Shown piece by piece: positions 8,505 to 17,824 of a stretch of DNA of 64,000 nt; positions within the stretch are counted from its first letter, which is position 1; each line of letters starts with the position of its first letter. Both the position numbers and the translations under genes were made by a program. The notes under the pieces were generated by a model. The model was not told where the DNA came from and searched no databases. It saw nothing but the letters and a program-made list of their open reading frames with translations. The DNA comes from an uncultured Eubacteriales bacterium (lineage in GTDB: Bacteria; Bacillota; Clostridia; Lachnospirales; Lachnospiraceae), in NCBI GenBank assembly GCA_949292785.1, contig CASFBK010000007.1:62001-126000 (forward strand), written 5' to 3'.

Positions 8505-10709
8505 TTAATTGATTGGTGTATCTTCCACTACTCCGGAAGCATTATTCTCTAAAGTGTCATCTGCGGATTCCGCATCGTTTAATATATCCGATTCTTCAGC
8601 AGTAGGAGCAGTAGTATCTTCGATAGCCTCCGGCTTATCAAAGCTTACTTCATTGGAACTGCGGAATATTGTTTCGGAAGAGCCCATCTGGTTAACCAGA
8701 ATGCTGTTGGTTCCCTCATCAAGGGAATTCAGTGAAATCTTTAAGTGTGTACCATCAATATAAGTGGTGGACACTTTTTCTCCATTTACAAATACCTTGC
8801 TCCAACGTGTGAAGTTCTGTCCGGTCAGATACAAAACATTACCGTCTACAGATAAGTCCTCGATTACAACATCCTGTACGCCCATAACCAAGTCAGAAGC
8901 AGGGTAGAGGTCTTTCTGACCGTAAGCATAACGGTCACCGTAAAGGATATCGTACTGTAACAATTCCATATCGTCTGCATAAGTGCTTCCAAGCTGGAAT
9001 CCGTTGTTCTGATGGAGACGGAACATCGTACCTTCATGGATGCCAAGCTGGTCTGTGATAGCTGCAAGTAACTGATAGGAGGTAAGGTCTCTGTCAACCT
9101 TTTCTAACCCAAAATTATTCCAGGTAACATATTTTGTCTTAAAGATGCTTCCGCTCTTCATATCGCTGTCTTCGAGCCCCATAGTAGGGAGGTGGTCACC
9201 AAAGAAAACAACGATTGTTTTTTCATCACGTTTGGATAACATATCTGTTAAGTTGGCAATGAACTTATCTACTTCATGAATTTCGTTTACATAGTATTCC
9301 CATTCATTATTAGCTTCTTCTGTCTCAGCACCGGTTACAGTGACTTCAGGATTTTCAATTACTTTTTCCGTTGGATATGCACCGTGTCCCTGTACGGTAA
9401 TGGTGTATACAAAATCCTGCTGAGGTGTGGAATCCAAAGCCTTTTCCACTTCGCTTATCAGAATATCATCGGTCGGCCATGTACCAAGTGGTGTATATTC
9501 TGTAATATCAATCATTTCCTTACTGGTAAAGTTATCAAATCCCATCTGGGAGAAAGCATTTGCACGGCTGTAAAAGTTTCCGCCATTGTTGTGGACAACC
9601 TCTGTTGCATAGCCGAGATTTTTCAAGTCAGAAGCAATGCTTTCGCAGGAATTGGTCTTTAAAATCGTTTTGTATGGGTATTCGCCAAGTCCAAAGAACT
9701 GCATTCCCATACCGGTTAAAATCTCAAATTCCGTATTGGCAGTACCGGCACCTACGACCGGAACGGTAAGATAACCGGAAGAGTAGTTCGCTTCCAGGTT
9801 CTGGAAGTTTGGAACCGGATTTTCGGAACATTCTAAGAAATTCACTTCGCTTGGGTCTATGAAAGATTCCAGTAATACGCAAATAATATTTGGTCTTTCT
9901 TCTGTTGTAGTTTCCGGTACGGTTATCTTATTGAGAGCAGTCTGAACCGTTTCATCAGAGTAACCATCCGGAGCTTTCATACCGCGGTCTACCACACTGG
10001 CAGAAAAGCTGTATACAAATCCGTAATCCTCATAACCCTGAGCAATATTTTCAAAGTAGCTTGCCAAAATGTTGTTGCTGACAGCCGCCTGAGTCACCAT
10101 TGGAATAAACAAGGCAAAAGCGCCAACGGAAACCAGACTTATGATACGATGTTGCTTTCCAGAGTACTTTGGTCCTTTTTTCCACAAAACAATAATAAAT
10201 GCAATTACAGCAGAAACTAACAGTATAACAGCAAACGCTTCCTTATTAGAGAAGTAATTGCTCTGCATAGCAAACAGGTCACCAACCAGCTTTAAGTCCG
10301 CGTAGTTGAAAGGTGTTACACGTTTCGCAAGTACACAGCCGTTAATTGTTCCAAGGAACAGCCATATTACACTAATTATTGTACGCATCAGGGCTCTTCT
10401 GCGGAAGAAGTAAACCAAATGCAGTGAAGTGAAGACAATCAGAGAGTTGTATAAGAATACAAGACTTCTGTCGAACATAAATGAAAATGCATTTCCGAAA
10501 GAATGTCTGGAAATCACTTCAATAAAAAAGCATACAAGGCATGCTAAAAGGTAATGAAAAACCAAGGAATAGCGGTTTAATATGTAAACCAGCTTTTCAC
10601 GCTGCTGGGGCTTCAACAGATGTTTTCGTTCTCTTGCAGCCCGTTTCTCTTTCCAGGACTTGTATTTTGTGCAAAAATTGTGTAAAGTTTCTTTTATACT
10701 ATTGTACAT
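8505..10709 (-). CDS. LtaS-like membrane phosphoglycerol transferase (sulfatase fold)
   Basis: 734 residues. About five transmembrane helices in the first ~230 residues are followed by an extracellular sulfatase-fold domain: PNIICVLLESF with a metal-binding Glu, GAGTANTEFEILTG containing the probable catalytic Thr (about residue 323), and FFGDHLPTM with the Asp/His metal ligands. This is the architecture of lipoteichoic-acid synthase and related phosphoglycerol transferases, which move glycerol phosphate from phosphatidylglycerol to a glycolipid or glycan. After the enzyme domain comes a beta-rich module (about 600-690; VEDLSVDGNVLYLTG) resembling an IPT/Ig-like fold, then an acidic Thr/Glu-rich tail. 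ATG at 10709 is preceded by GGAG at correct distance; the 21-codon extension upstream lacks one. Exact substrate is not deducible. Confidence 0.85.
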   Translation of the reverse strand: MYNSIKETLHNFCTKYKSWKEKRAARERKHLLKPQQREKLVYILNRYSLVFHYLLACLVCFFIEVISRHSFGNAFSFMFDRSLVFLYNSLIVFTSLHLVYFFRRRALMRTIISVIWLFLGTINGCVLAKRVTPFNYADLKLVGDLFAMQSNYFSNKEAFAVILLVSAVIAFIIVLWKKGPKYSGKQHRIISLVSVGAFALFIPMVTQAAVSNNILASYFENIAQGYEDYGFVYSFSASVVDRGMKAPDGYSDETVQTALNKITVPETTTEERPNIICVLLESFIDPSEVNFLECSENPVPNFQNLEANYSSGYLTVPVVGAGTANTEFEILTGMGMQFFGLGEYPYKTILKTNSCESIASDLKNLGYATEVVHNNGGNFYSRANAFSQMGFDNFTSKEMIDITEYTPLGTWPTDDILISEVEKALDSTPQQDFVYTITVQGHGAYPTEKVIENPEVTVTGAETEEANNEWEYYVNEIHEVDKFIANLTDMLSKRDEKTIVVFFGDHLPTMGLEDSDMKSGSIFKTKYVTWNNFGLEKVDRDLTSYQLLAAITDQLGIHEGTMFRLHQNNGFQLGSTYADDMELLQYDILYGDRYAYGQKDLYPASDLVMGVQDVVIEDLSVDGNVLYLTGQNFTRWSKVFVNGEKVSTTYIDGTHLKISLNSLDEGTNSILVNQMGSSETIFRSSNEVSFDKPEAIEDTTAPTAEESDILNDAESADDTLENNASGVVEDTPIN

Positions 10710-10731
10710 ATCTTCTCCATCCTCTATTATT

Positions 10732-10737
10732 ATTATA
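10732..10737 (-). promoter_or_regulatory. Candidate -10 element for the LtaS-like gene
   Basis: On the minus strand TATAAT lies 23 bases before the ATG; a clear -35 is missing. Repeated GTGAAC motifs lie just upstream (10754-10770). Confidence 0.4.
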
Positions 10738-10788
10738 TGTGTAAAAATGAAATGTGAACTAACTGTGAACAAACTATGAATAACTATG

Positions 10789-10802
10789 TTTGCTATAGCA
10801 AA
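10789..10802. promoter_or_regulatory. 14-bp perfect palindrome between divergent promoters
   Basis: TTTGCTATAGCAAA is a perfect palindrome located between the LtaS-like gene and the folate operon. It could be an operator for either side. No known regulator consensus was matched. Confidence 0.35.
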
Positions 10803-10835
10803 GATTAGCTCAAAATGGGGGAAAAGTCAACTAGG

Positions 10836-10863
10836 TTGAGGCAAAATTTACGTTTATTATAAT
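10836..10863 (+). promoter_or_regulatory. Promoter of the folate operon
   Basis: TTGAGG (10836-10841), 16-base spacer, TATAAT (10858-10863). Predicted transcription start is near 10870, about 50 bases before folC. Confidence 0.65.
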
Positions 10864-10922
10864 AAAAATTAAGAAAGTCTTTAAAAATTGGTGAAAATGA
10901 TAAGTAAAGGGCATGTAAAAAA

Positions 10923-12239
10923 ATGGAAAAATACCAGATATTGAGCGAGAAAGAGACAGAAGACTATATTATGGAGATTCAAAAGTCCGGAAGTATACTG
11001 GGCTTGGAAAATATTCGGGAATTGATGAGCGAGCTTGGGGACATTCAGGAGGAACTGCATGTGATACATGTTGCAGGAACCAATGGAAAAGGTTCTGTCT
11101 GTGCCATGTTGGAAGCTGTTTTAATGGAAGCAGGCATAAGAGTGGGAAAATATACCTCTCCGGCAGTGTTTCGGTCGGAGGAATGTTATCGAGTCAATGG
11201 GGAAAGTATCAGGAAAAAGGAATTTACAGAAGTTATCAGCCAGGTGAAGGCAGCCTGTGACCGGATGACAGGGCGGGGACTTAACCAGCCGACGGTGTTT
11301 GAGGTGGAGACGGCAGCAGCGTTTTTATATTTTTATCAAAAGAACTGTGAGATTGTTATTTTAGAAACCGGAATGGGAGGGGCGACAGATGCGACTAATA
11401 TAATAAGGAAGTCTTTGGTCAGCGTATTGACTTCTGTCAGCCGGGACCACATGGGATTTTTAGGAGATACGTTAGAAGAGATTGCAAGGGTTAAGGCAGG
11501 AATTATCAAGGAAGACGGTAAGGTTGTAGCAGGCGCTCCGGCACAAGAGGTGCGAAAGGTAATAGATGAGGTGTGCAGGGAACGGAATGCATCGGTGGTG
11601 TATACCTGTGCCCAACAGGTGGAAGATGTACATATTGCAGAAAACAGGCTGTGTTTTTACCATACAGCGTTAGGTGAGATGAAGCTGAAAATGATGGGAA
11701 AATACCAGGTGCAGAATGCACTTTGTGCCATAGAGACCATTCATCAGCTTGTGAAGCAGGGCTATGCGATTTCCCGGGAACAGTTAAAACAGGGGCTAGA
11801 GCAGGCAGAGTGGGAAGGACGGTTTTCCTGTCTATGGGAAAAGCCTTTCTTCGTTATCGACGGTGCACATAACGAGGCAGCAGCGCAGGAACTGCGGGAA
11901 ACTCTCGAAATGGGTTTTACAAAATGCAAAATTATATATATAATAGGAGTACTTGCAGATAAAGAGCATGAAAAAATGTTAAGATGCATGCTTCCTCTGG
12001 CGGAAAAGGTATTTACCATAACACCCCACAATCCCCGGGCAATGGCAGGCGAGGATTTAGCAAAAGAGGCGCGGAAGTATCACAGGGAGGTTACCTTTGT
12101 TCCAAAGATAGAAGAAGCGGTAAAGCTGGCACTGGAAGCAGCAGATAGAGAACAGGGAATGGTACTTGCGTTTGGTTCTCTGTCCTATCTTGGAGAAATA
12201 AAAAATGCTCTTAAGGAGATAAAAATACATGATAGATAA
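10923..12239 (+). CDS. folC: Bifunctional dihydrofolate synthase / folylpolyglutamate synthase
   Basis: Adds glutamate to dihydropteroate and to tetrahydrofolates, using ATP, in the cytoplasm. 438 residues, the family's usual size. The P-loop AGTNGKGS at 51-58, KYTSPAV and the [12 protein letters not shown] region of the Mur-ligase-like ATPase domain are present, and the C-terminal domain has the [10 protein letters not shown] ligand-binding motif. It is the first gene of a five-gene folate operon; its last 11 bases overlap folE. The start at ATG 10923 lies about 50 bases after the predicted transcription start; the ribosome site (AAAGGG ~10 bases upstream) is modest. Confidence 0.93.
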   Translation: MEKYQILSEKETEDYIMEIQKSGSILGLENIRELMSELGDIQEELHVIHVAGTNGKGSVCAMLEAVLMEAGIRVGKYTSPAVFRSEECYRVNGESIRKKEFTEVISQVKAACDRMTGRGLNQPTVFEVETAAAFLYFYQKNCEIVILETGMGGATDATNIIRKSLVSVLTSVSRDHMGFLGDTLEEIARVKAGIIKEDGKVVAGAPAQEVRKVIDEVCRERNASVVYTCAQQVEDVHIAENRLCFYHTALGEMKLKMMGKYQVQNALCAIETIHQLVKQGYAISREQLKQGLEQAEWEGRFSCLWEKPFFVIDGAHNEAAAQELRETLEMGFTKCKIIYIIGVLADKEHEKMLRCMLPLAEKVFTITPHNPRAMAGEDLAKEARKYHREVTFVPKIEEAVKLALEAADREQGMVLAFGSLSYLGEIKNALKEIKIHDR

Positions 12240-12786
12240 AGAAAAAATTGAAGCAGGCGTAAAACTTCTTCTGGAAGGAATTGGAGAAGATGTAAACAGA
12301 GAAGGACTGGTAGAGACACCCAAGCGGATTGCCCGGATGTATGAAGAGATTTTCGGAGGACTGGAGCAGACGCCGGAGGAACATCTTTCCAAAACGTTTT
12401 CCGTTAAGGACAACAGTATGGTCTTGGAAAAGGATATTGTGTTCTATTCTACCTGTGAACACCATTTACTTCCCTTTTACGGAAAGGCACATGTTGCGTA
12501 CATACCGAATGGGAAAGTGGTAGGCTTGAGCAAGCTGGCAAGAACAGTAGAGGTCTATGCAAAACGGCCGCAGCTGCAGGAACAGCTGACGGCTCAGATA
12601 GCGGATGCGTTGATGGAATATTTAAAGCCTCTTGGCGCTATGGTAGTGATTGAAGCAGAGCATATGTGTATGACCATGCGGGGAATTAAAAAACCCGGCG
12701 CCCAGACCGTCACCTGTGTGACAAGAGGCGTGTTTGCAGAGGAGGAGAAGCTGCAGGCAACATTCTGGCATATGTTAGGGCGATAA
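12229..12786 (+). CDS. folE: GTP cyclohydrolase I (type IA)
   Basis: Converts GTP to 7,8-dihydroneopterin triphosphate, the first step of folate synthesis. 185 residues. The zinc site is intact: Cys76 and His79 in CEHHLLPF, and Cys147 in [11 protein letters not shown]. The catalytic and core motifs [28 protein letters not shown] and QTVTCVTRG are present. Its ATG lies inside the end of folC (11-base overlap), with AAGGAGAT in the folC frame as ribosome site, so translation is probably coupled. The following gene starts after 13 bases. Zn-dependent type I enzyme, not the FolE2 type. Confidence 0.95.
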   Translation: MIDKEKIEAGVKLLLEGIGEDVNREGLVETPKRIARMYEEIFGGLEQTPEEHLSKTFSVKDNSMVLEKDIVFYSTCEHHLLPFYGKAHVAYIPNGKVVGLSKLARTVEVYAKRPQLQEQLTAQIADALMEYLKPLGAMVVIEAEHMCMTMRGIKKPGAQTVTCVTRGVFAEEEKLQATFWHMLGR

Positions 12787-12799
12787 ATGGAGAGATAAA

Positions 12800-13279
12800 A
12801 TGGAGTATGTGAGAAGACTGATTCAGGAAACGGATTATCTGAAACAGATGGAGCAGTTAGAAGAATTAGAGACGGAGCGTAGATTCTGTCGTCATGGGCT
12901 GAATCATGTGTTAGACGTGGCGAGAATTGCCTGGGTACAGGTATTAGAAGAAAAACTGCCCTACGAGAAGGAAGAGATTTATCTGACAGCATTGCTTCAC
13001 GATATGGGAAGAAGCTTAGAATATCGGGAGGGCATCCCTCATCATGAGGCAGGAAAAAAGGTGGCAGAAGATTTTTTAAGACAGATTGGGTATCCGAAAG
13101 AGAAAGGTGCTGCAATTTTGACTGCCATTGGAGAACATCGAAATAAAGAAAAGTTAAATGATGATTTTATAAATAGAATAAAAAAGGCAGATTCCCTATC
13201 CAGAAATTGTTTCTTCTGTAAAGCCAGCGGAGCATGTAAGTGGAGGGAAGAACGAAAGAATAAGACGATTCTATATTAA
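12800..13279 (+). CDS. HD-domain phosphohydrolase in the folate operon, with Cys cluster
   Basis: 159 residues with an HD metal-dependent phosphohydrolase domain: His36 in HGLNHVLDVAR, the His-Asp doublet at 67-68 (LLHDMGR), His81-82, His113 and Asp131 supply the expected ligands. The C-terminus adds CFFCKASGACKW (Cys137, 140, 146); Cys30 (RRFCRHG) could be a fourth ligand, suggesting a bound metal. It sits between folE and folP with short gaps (13 and 12 bases), exactly where loss of phosphates from dihydroneopterin triphosphate is needed and where no Nudix-type FolQ is seen. I infer it may do that step; the sequence alone proves only the HD fold. Ribosome site GGAGA before ATG 12800. Confidence 0.8.
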   Translation: MEYVRRLIQETDYLKQMEQLEELETERRFCRHGLNHVLDVARIAWVQVLEEKLPYEKEEIYLTALLHDMGRSLEYREGIPHHEAGKKVAEDFLRQIGYPKEKGAAILTAIGEHRNKEKLNDDFINRIKKADSLSRNCFFCKASGACKWREERKNKTILY

Positions 13280-13291
13280 CGGAGGCAGAAA

Positions 13292-14104
13292 ATGAAAATT
13301 GGAAATAGAGAGTTTGAAACGGATAAGCATACCTATATTATGGGAATACTGAATGTAACCCCGGATTCCTTTTCGGATGGCGGGAAGTTCCATGAAATGG
13401 ATGCAGCTTTGGCGCATGTGGAACAGATGATAGAAGAGGGAGCAGATATTATCGATGTTGGCGGAGAGTCTACAAGACCGGGACATATTCAAATTACCGA
13501 AGAGGAAGAAATACAGCGTACAGCACCGATTGTAGAAAAAATTAAATCTAAATTTGATATTCCTGTATCTATTGATACCTACAAGGCGAAGGTGGCACAG
13601 GCAGCAGTAGAGGCAGGGGCAGACCTGATAAATGATATCTGGGGACTTAAGTATGATAAGAAGATAGCAGAAGTCATTGCTGCGTCCGGTACGGTATGTT
13701 GTTTGATGCATAATCGGGATAATCATGATTACCAGAACTTTATGGAAGAGATGAAACAGGATTTACGAGAAACCATTGCTCTGGCGAAGCAAGCAGGTAT
13801 TTCAAAGGATAAGATAATGTTAGACCCTGGTGTAGGCTTTGGAAAGACCTATGAGAATAATCTGGAAGCAATTTATAAGTTAGAAGAACTGGACGAACTG
13901 GGCTATCCGTTGCTGCTTGGGACATCGAGAAAGTCTGTAATCGGTCTGACGCTAGACTTACCCGTAACAGAGCGGGTGGAGGGAACTCTTGTGACAACAG
14001 TGCTGGCAGTTATGAAGAAATGTTCTTTCGTGCGGGTTCATGATGTGAAGGAAAATAAGAGAACAATTCAGATGGCTGAGGCTATCCGGGAGGGATGGAA
14101 ATAG
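13292..14104 (+). CDS. folP: Dihydropteroate synthase
   Basis: Joins 6-hydroxymethyl-7,8-dihydropterin pyrophosphate with p-aminobenzoate; the sulfonamide target. 270 residues, TIM barrel. The two signature blocks are complete: NVTPDSFSDGG at 21-31 and GGESTRPG at 57-64; later IDTYKAKVAQAA, NDIWG, DPGVGFGKT and GTSRKSVIG follow the family order. ATG 13292 follows ACGGAGGC. Its TAG stop overlaps the preferred GTG start of folBK by one base (TAGTG). Confidence 0.95.
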   Translation: MKIGNREFETDKHTYIMGILNVTPDSFSDGGKFHEMDAALAHVEQMIEEGADIIDVGGESTRPGHIQITEEEEIQRTAPIVEKIKSKFDIPVSIDTYKAKVAQAAVEAGADLINDIWGLKYDKKIAEVIAASGTVCCLMHNRDNHDYQNFMEEMKQDLRETIALAKQAGISKDKIMLDPGVGFGKTYENNLEAIYKLEELDELGYPLLLGTSRKSVIGLTLDLPVTERVEGTLVTTVLAVMKKCSFVRVHDVKENKRTIQMAEAIREGWK

Positions 14105-14940
14105 TGAAACGAGAAGCATGGGACAAGATTCACATTAAGAATCTGGAAGTGTTCGGAAAGCACGGTGTATTTCCGGAGGAAAATAAGCTGGGACAGAAGT
14201 TCTTAATTAATGCAGTATTGTATACCAGTACCAGAGAAGCAGGAAAGACAGATGACCTGACAAAATCCATTCACTATGGTGAAGTCTCTCATTTTATGAC
14301 AAAGTATATGATGGAACATACCTTTCAGTTGATTGAATCAGCAGCAGAGCAGATGGCGAAATCATTACTGCTTCAGTTTGAGCATTTAGAGTGGATTGAT
14401 TTAGAGATTCAAAAGCCCTGGGCGCCCATTGGACTTCCCTTAGAATCTGTATCCGTAGAAATCAGCCGTGGCTGGCACCGGGCATTTATTGCCACCGGTT
14501 CCAATCTGGGGGAGCGTGGAGCTTATATCCGCCAAGGAATCGAAGCATTGAAAGCATGTGAAGAATGTGTGGTGGAAAAGGAGTCGGAACTGATTGTGAC
14601 AGAGCCTTACGGTGTGACAGAACAGCCGGAATTCTTAAATGGAATGCTTCAGATAAAAACCTTGTTTACGCCGCTGGAATTATTGGAAAAATTAAATGAA
14701 ATAGAAGCATCTGCCAAACGAGAACGTAAGGTTCACTGGGGACCGCGTACACTGGATTTGGATATTATTTTTTATGATGACCTGGTACTCGATACAGAAC
14801 GTCTTACCATTCCACATCCGGATATGCAGAACCGTGAATTTGTCTTACAGCCTTTGGCAGAGCTGGCAGCCTGGTATCGTCATCCCGTACTTGGAAAGAC
14901 GGTAAGAAAAATGTTGGAAGAATTAAAAGAAAAAAGATAA
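14104..14940 (+). CDS. folK: Fused dihydroneopterin aldolase / HPPK (FolB-FolK)
   Basis: Two folate enzymes in one chain of 278 residues. Residues ~1-118 are FolB (IKNLEVFGKHGVFPEE, then IHYGEVSH and the QLIESAAEQMA helix), which cleaves dihydroneopterin to 6-hydroxymethyl-dihydropterin. Residues ~122-278 are FolK/HPPK (ATGSNLGERGAYI, EPYGVTEQPEFLNG, GPRTLDLDIIFYDD, IPHPDMQNREFVLQPL), which pyrophosphorylates that product for FolP. Start: GGGAGGG at 14088-14094 touches the ATG at 14095 but is 9 bases from GTG 14104, so GTG is preferred; the ATG would add three residues. FolB-FolK fusions are known in Firmicutes. Last gene of the operon; no clear terminator follows. Confidence 0.92.
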   Translation: MKREAWDKIHIKNLEVFGKHGVFPEENKLGQKFLINAVLYTSTREAGKTDDLTKSIHYGEVSHFMTKYMMEHTFQLIESAAEQMAKSLLLQFEHLEWIDLEIQKPWAPIGLPLESVSVEISRGWHRAFIATGSNLGERGAYIRQGIEALKACEECVVEKESELIVTEPYGVTEQPEFLNGMLQIKTLFTPLELLEKLNEIEASAKRERKVHWGPRTLDLDIIFYDDLVLDTERLTIPHPDMQNREFVLQPLAELAAWYRHPVLGKTVRKMLEELKEKR

Positions 14941-15037
14941 ATTAACAGAAAATACTAAAATAAAATACGAAATTAACCGATAAAATAGATAAGAAGAACT
15001 AATGATACAGATTCCACCTCAGAAAGGAGGAATAGGT

Positions 15038-15388
15038 ATGAGAGAATTCTATTTTGTCGTGGCTCCCGTAAAGGAGCGGCAAGAGAAAGAAATACGGGTA
15101 TATGGTGTTGAGAAAGGAAAAAGACAACAGACTAATTATGAGCAGGCGGCGAAGCAGTTAGCAGAATATCGCAAGGTACAGAAGAAACAGCCGGTAGAAG
15201 AGTCGAAAAAAGAAACGGCAGAGAGTGCACCTCGCACCCAAAATAATTCGCTGGCAATGGAAATGGAAATGATGAAAAGACATCAGGTTTCCTTAGAGGA
15301 ACGTAATCAACAGCTTGCTTTTCAGAAAAAAGCCCAGGAAAGCAGAACAAGACAGCATCAGATGGCAATCGCATATGGAAAAGAGTAG
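15038..15388 (+). CDS. Small charged protein of unknown function
   Basis: 116 residues, not recognised. It begins MREFYFVVAPVKERQEKEIRVYGVEKG, then becomes Gln/Glu/Lys-rich with a likely helix at the C-terminus (MEMEMMKRHQVSLEERNQQL). No signal peptide or membrane helix. AAAGGAGG lies 8 bases before ATG 15038, so the longer frame from 15002 is rejected. It heads the LRR-VWA-AAA gene group, and its stop codon lies inside a 10-bp tandem repeat. Confidence 0.65.
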   Translation: MREFYFVVAPVKERQEKEIRVYGVEKGKRQQTNYEQAAKQLAEYRKVQKKQPVEESKKETAESAPRTQNNSLAMEMEMMKRHQVSLEERNQQLAFQKKAQESRTRQHQMAIAYGKE

Positions 15389-15425
15389 AACAGAGTAGAA
15401 AAGAGTAGAAAAGAGTAGAACAGAG
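15381..15425 (+). repeat. 10-bp tandem repeat across a stop codon
   Basis: Four and a half head-to-tail copies of aagagtagaa/cagagtagaa. The first copy contains the TAG stop of the small protein; every unit carries TAG in the same relative place. The array forms the spacer to the LRR gene, so copy number would change spacing. Confidence 0.9.
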
Positions 15426-15431
15426 AATAAA

Positions 15432-16361
15432 ATGGAACAACAAGAATTTGCTTATGAAACAACAGAACAGGGAATCCGGATTCTGCGCTGCTATGGAAAA
15501 AGTGGCTGTGTCAGAATTCCGGAGCAGATAGAAGGACAGCCCGTAACGGAGCTTGCTGCCTATGCTTTTGCAAGAGAGATGGACAGTGAGCCAGAGAATG
15601 CCAGTGGGTTGTCCTGTATTTGTGGTGAACATTTAGAAGAACTTTATCTGCCGGAAACCATCCGGCGGTTGGGAAGATATATTTTTTATAATTGTATTCA
15701 GTTTCGGAAATTGTCCTTTTACAGTAACATTGCCTTTATGGGAGCTGGGGCATTTACCGGATGTGAGAGGCTTTCCGAACTAGAAATGCAGGAGGTACCG
15801 GAAGAAAAGTCCTGCCTTCGGGAAATTCTTTCGGATTTGAAACAGGCGGTGCAGGTAAGGGTGTATCAGTCAGAGTATTGCAGGTATGAACTGATATATC
15901 CTGAATTTTATGAAGAGGCAGAGGAAAATACGCCGGCAAGGATTATCAACACGGTGACCCATGGAATGGGAATCCAGTATCGGAATGCTTTTCGTGATAC
16001 CAGGGTAATCTTTTCGGAATATGATAAGTTATTTGAAACAGGAAAATATAATGTAGATTTAATAAATGCAATACGGATAGCAGCAGCAAGGCTGAGATAT
16101 CCTGTGGAATTGGAGGGAACAGCAAGCCGGGCATACACGGTTTTCCTGACAGAGCATTTGGAGCAGGCAGCAAATGTTTTTCTGAAAGCAGAAGACAGAG
16201 AGAAACTGCGCTGGCTGGCAGAAGCATTTATTACCACCAAAGAGCAGATGGAACTTTTGATAAAGTCTGCCATGGAACAGGAAGAAACAGAAATCCTAAG
16301 TATGCTGATGGATATTCAGCACAAACGGTTTTCGGAGCGTAAGAAGAAATTCTCTTTATAA
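15432..16361 (+). CDS. BspA-type leucine-rich-repeat protein
   Basis: 309 residues. The first ~125 residues contain LRR_5/BspA-like repeats (VRIPEQIEGQPVTELAAYAF, LEELYLPETIRRLGRYIFYN and FRKLSFYSNIAFMGAGAFTG). The remaining ~180 residues are predicted helical and contain no motif I know. No export signal, so it is probably cytoplasmic, unlike most BspA proteins. The ribosome site is poor (AGAGAATAAA). It stands in front of VWA-domain and MoxR-type AAA genes; this trio recurs in Lachnospiraceae to my knowledge, though its job is not established. It may recruit or recognise a substrate for the ATPase pair (inference). Confidence 0.7.
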   Translation: MEQQEFAYETTEQGIRILRCYGKSGCVRIPEQIEGQPVTELAAYAFAREMDSEPENASGLSCICGEHLEELYLPETIRRLGRYIFYNCIQFRKLSFYSNIAFMGAGAFTGCERLSELEMQEVPEEKSCLREILSDLKQAVQVRVYQSEYCRYELIYPEFYEEAEENTPARIINTVTHGMGIQYRNAFRDTRVIFSEYDKLFETGKYNVDLINAIRIAAARLRYPVELEGTASRAYTVFLTEHLEQAANVFLKAEDREKLRWLAEAFITTKEQMELLIKSAMEQEETEILSMLMDIQHKRFSERKKKFSL

Positions 16362-16371
16362 GAATTGTTTC

Positions 16372-16415
16372 GTAAATGCAAAGAAATGGTAAATGCAAAG
16401 GAATGGTAAATATAA
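16372..16415 (+). repeat. 17-bp tandem repeat in the LRR-VWA spacer
   Basis: Two near-identical units, GTAAATGCAAAGAAATG and GTAAATGCAAAGGAATG, and a decayed third copy fill most of the 102-base gap between the LRR and VWA genes. Confidence 0.85.
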
Positions 16416-16463
16416 GGCAAGTCTGATGGAATAGAAATAGGCTGAGTGGTAGAGAGGTTTCAC

Positions 16464-17774
16464 ATGTTTGAAGAACAGTTAATGGAAAAAGTGAATATTT
16501 GTCAGGAAATCTTAAGGGACAGCAGGAACGAGCTGTATTTGAATATGCGCTTTCTGGATGTAGCGTTGAATACCTTCTTTTTCCAGCCTACGATGGAACG
16601 GGGACGGACTGCTACGGATGGAGCAGGGTATTATTTCAATCCCGAATATTTGATAGAACAGTATAAAATCGGCAATCAGACCATTAACCGTTGTTACCTT
16701 CACAGTGTGCTGCACTGTCTGTTCGGACACTTATGGCATCCGGTGGAAAAGGAAAAAGAGACTTTATGGAATCTGGCATGTGACATTACAGTGGAACACA
16801 TCATGGACCATTTATATTACCGTTGTCTGCGCAGTCCTTCCAAGCCTTATCGTAAGCTGGTGTATCAGAATCTATTAGAGAAAATGCCGGTCATTAATGC
16901 AGAAGCAGTGTTTCATGTATTAGAGCAAAATCCCATGGACCCGCGGGCACAGGCAAGGCTCATGCTGGAATTTCTGGTGGATGACCATGATTTGTGGCAA
17001 AGACAGGAAAAGGCCCCCAATGCGCCGATGGAACAGCAGAACCAGTGGAAGGATATCCGGGATAAGATGGAAACAGAGCTTGAGACCTTTTCCAAAGAGG
17101 CGGCAGAGGATTCCAAAAGTCTGGTGGAGCAGTTGAAGGTAGAAAATCGGGAACGGTACGATTACCGGACTTTTTTGAAAAAATTCTGTGTTCTGAAGGA
17201 AGAAATGCAGGTAGATATGGACAGTTTTGATTATATTTTCTATAATTACGGCATGGAGATGTATGGAAACATGCCTTTGATTGAGCCACAGGAGACAAAG
17301 GAAGTAAAGAAAATCGAAGACTTTGTGATTGTAATAGATACTTCCATGTCCTGCAAGGCAGATTTGGTGCAGAAGTTCTTAGAGGAGACCTACAGCATTT
17401 TAAGTCAGGCAGAGTCCTTTTATCGGCGATTTCGGATTCATATTATCCAATGTGATGAGCGGGTGCAGTCTGACGTGGTAATTGAAAAACTGCAGCAGTT
17501 AAGAGAATATATGGAACATTTTGAAGTAAAGGGCATGGGCGGAACAGATTTTCGCCCGGCATTTGAATATGTCAACCGGCTGTTGGCAGAAAAAGCATTT
17601 CAGAAGCTTCGGGGGCTCATTTATTTTACGGACGGGTATGGAACATTTCCCTTGAAAAAGCCCTTATATGATGTGGCATTTGTATTTTTCAAAGAGGATT
17701 ATTTAGACGTGGATGTACCGCCTTGGGCGATAAAGCTGATATTGGGGGAAGAAGAGTTGGGAAAAGCAGTATAG
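16464..17774 (+). CDS. VWA-like protein with degenerate zincin-like motif (DUF2201/COG3864 type)
   Basis: 436 residues. The N-terminal half carries a His-rich helix LHSVLHCLFGHLWH (His80, 84, 89, 92), equivalent to the HExxH region of predicted metallopeptidases of this family but without the catalytic Glu. The C-terminal ~150 residues form a von Willebrand A domain with an intact MIDAS: DTSMS (around 292), GGTDFRP and YFTDGYG. VWA proteins of this kind usually partner with a MoxR ATPase, which is the next gene. ATG 16464 has GAGAGG 7 bases upstream; the GTG at 16446 has none. Likely a chaperone-like assembly factor rather than an active protease (inference). Confidence 0.8.
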   Translation: MFEEQLMEKVNICQEILRDSRNELYLNMRFLDVALNTFFFQPTMERGRTATDGAGYYFNPEYLIEQYKIGNQTINRCYLHSVLHCLFGHLWHPVEKEKETLWNLACDITVEHIMDHLYYRCLRSPSKPYRKLVYQNLLEKMPVINAEAVFHVLEQNPMDPRAQARLMLEFLVDDHDLWQRQEKAPNAPMEQQNQWKDIRDKMETELETFSKEAAEDSKSLVEQLKVENRERYDYRTFLKKFCVLKEEMQVDMDSFDYIFYNYGMEMYGNMPLIEPQETKEVKKIEDFVIVIDTSMSCKADLVQKFLEETYSILSQAESFYRRFRIHIIQCDERVQSDVVIEKLQQLREYMEHFEVKGMGGTDFRPAFEYVNRLLAEKAFQKLRGLIYFTDGYGTFPLKKPLYDVAFVFFKEDYLDVDVPPWAIKLILGEEELGKAV

Positions 17775-17824
17775 CTGATGGAGCATTAAGAATGACATAG
17801 AAGTGGAAAAGAAAGGCAGAAAAT

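Noticed and set aside
13271-13726. 151-residue minus-strand frame opposite folP
   Set aside because: The plus strand encodes intact FolP; the antisense product is Cys/Tyr-rich and unlike any protein.
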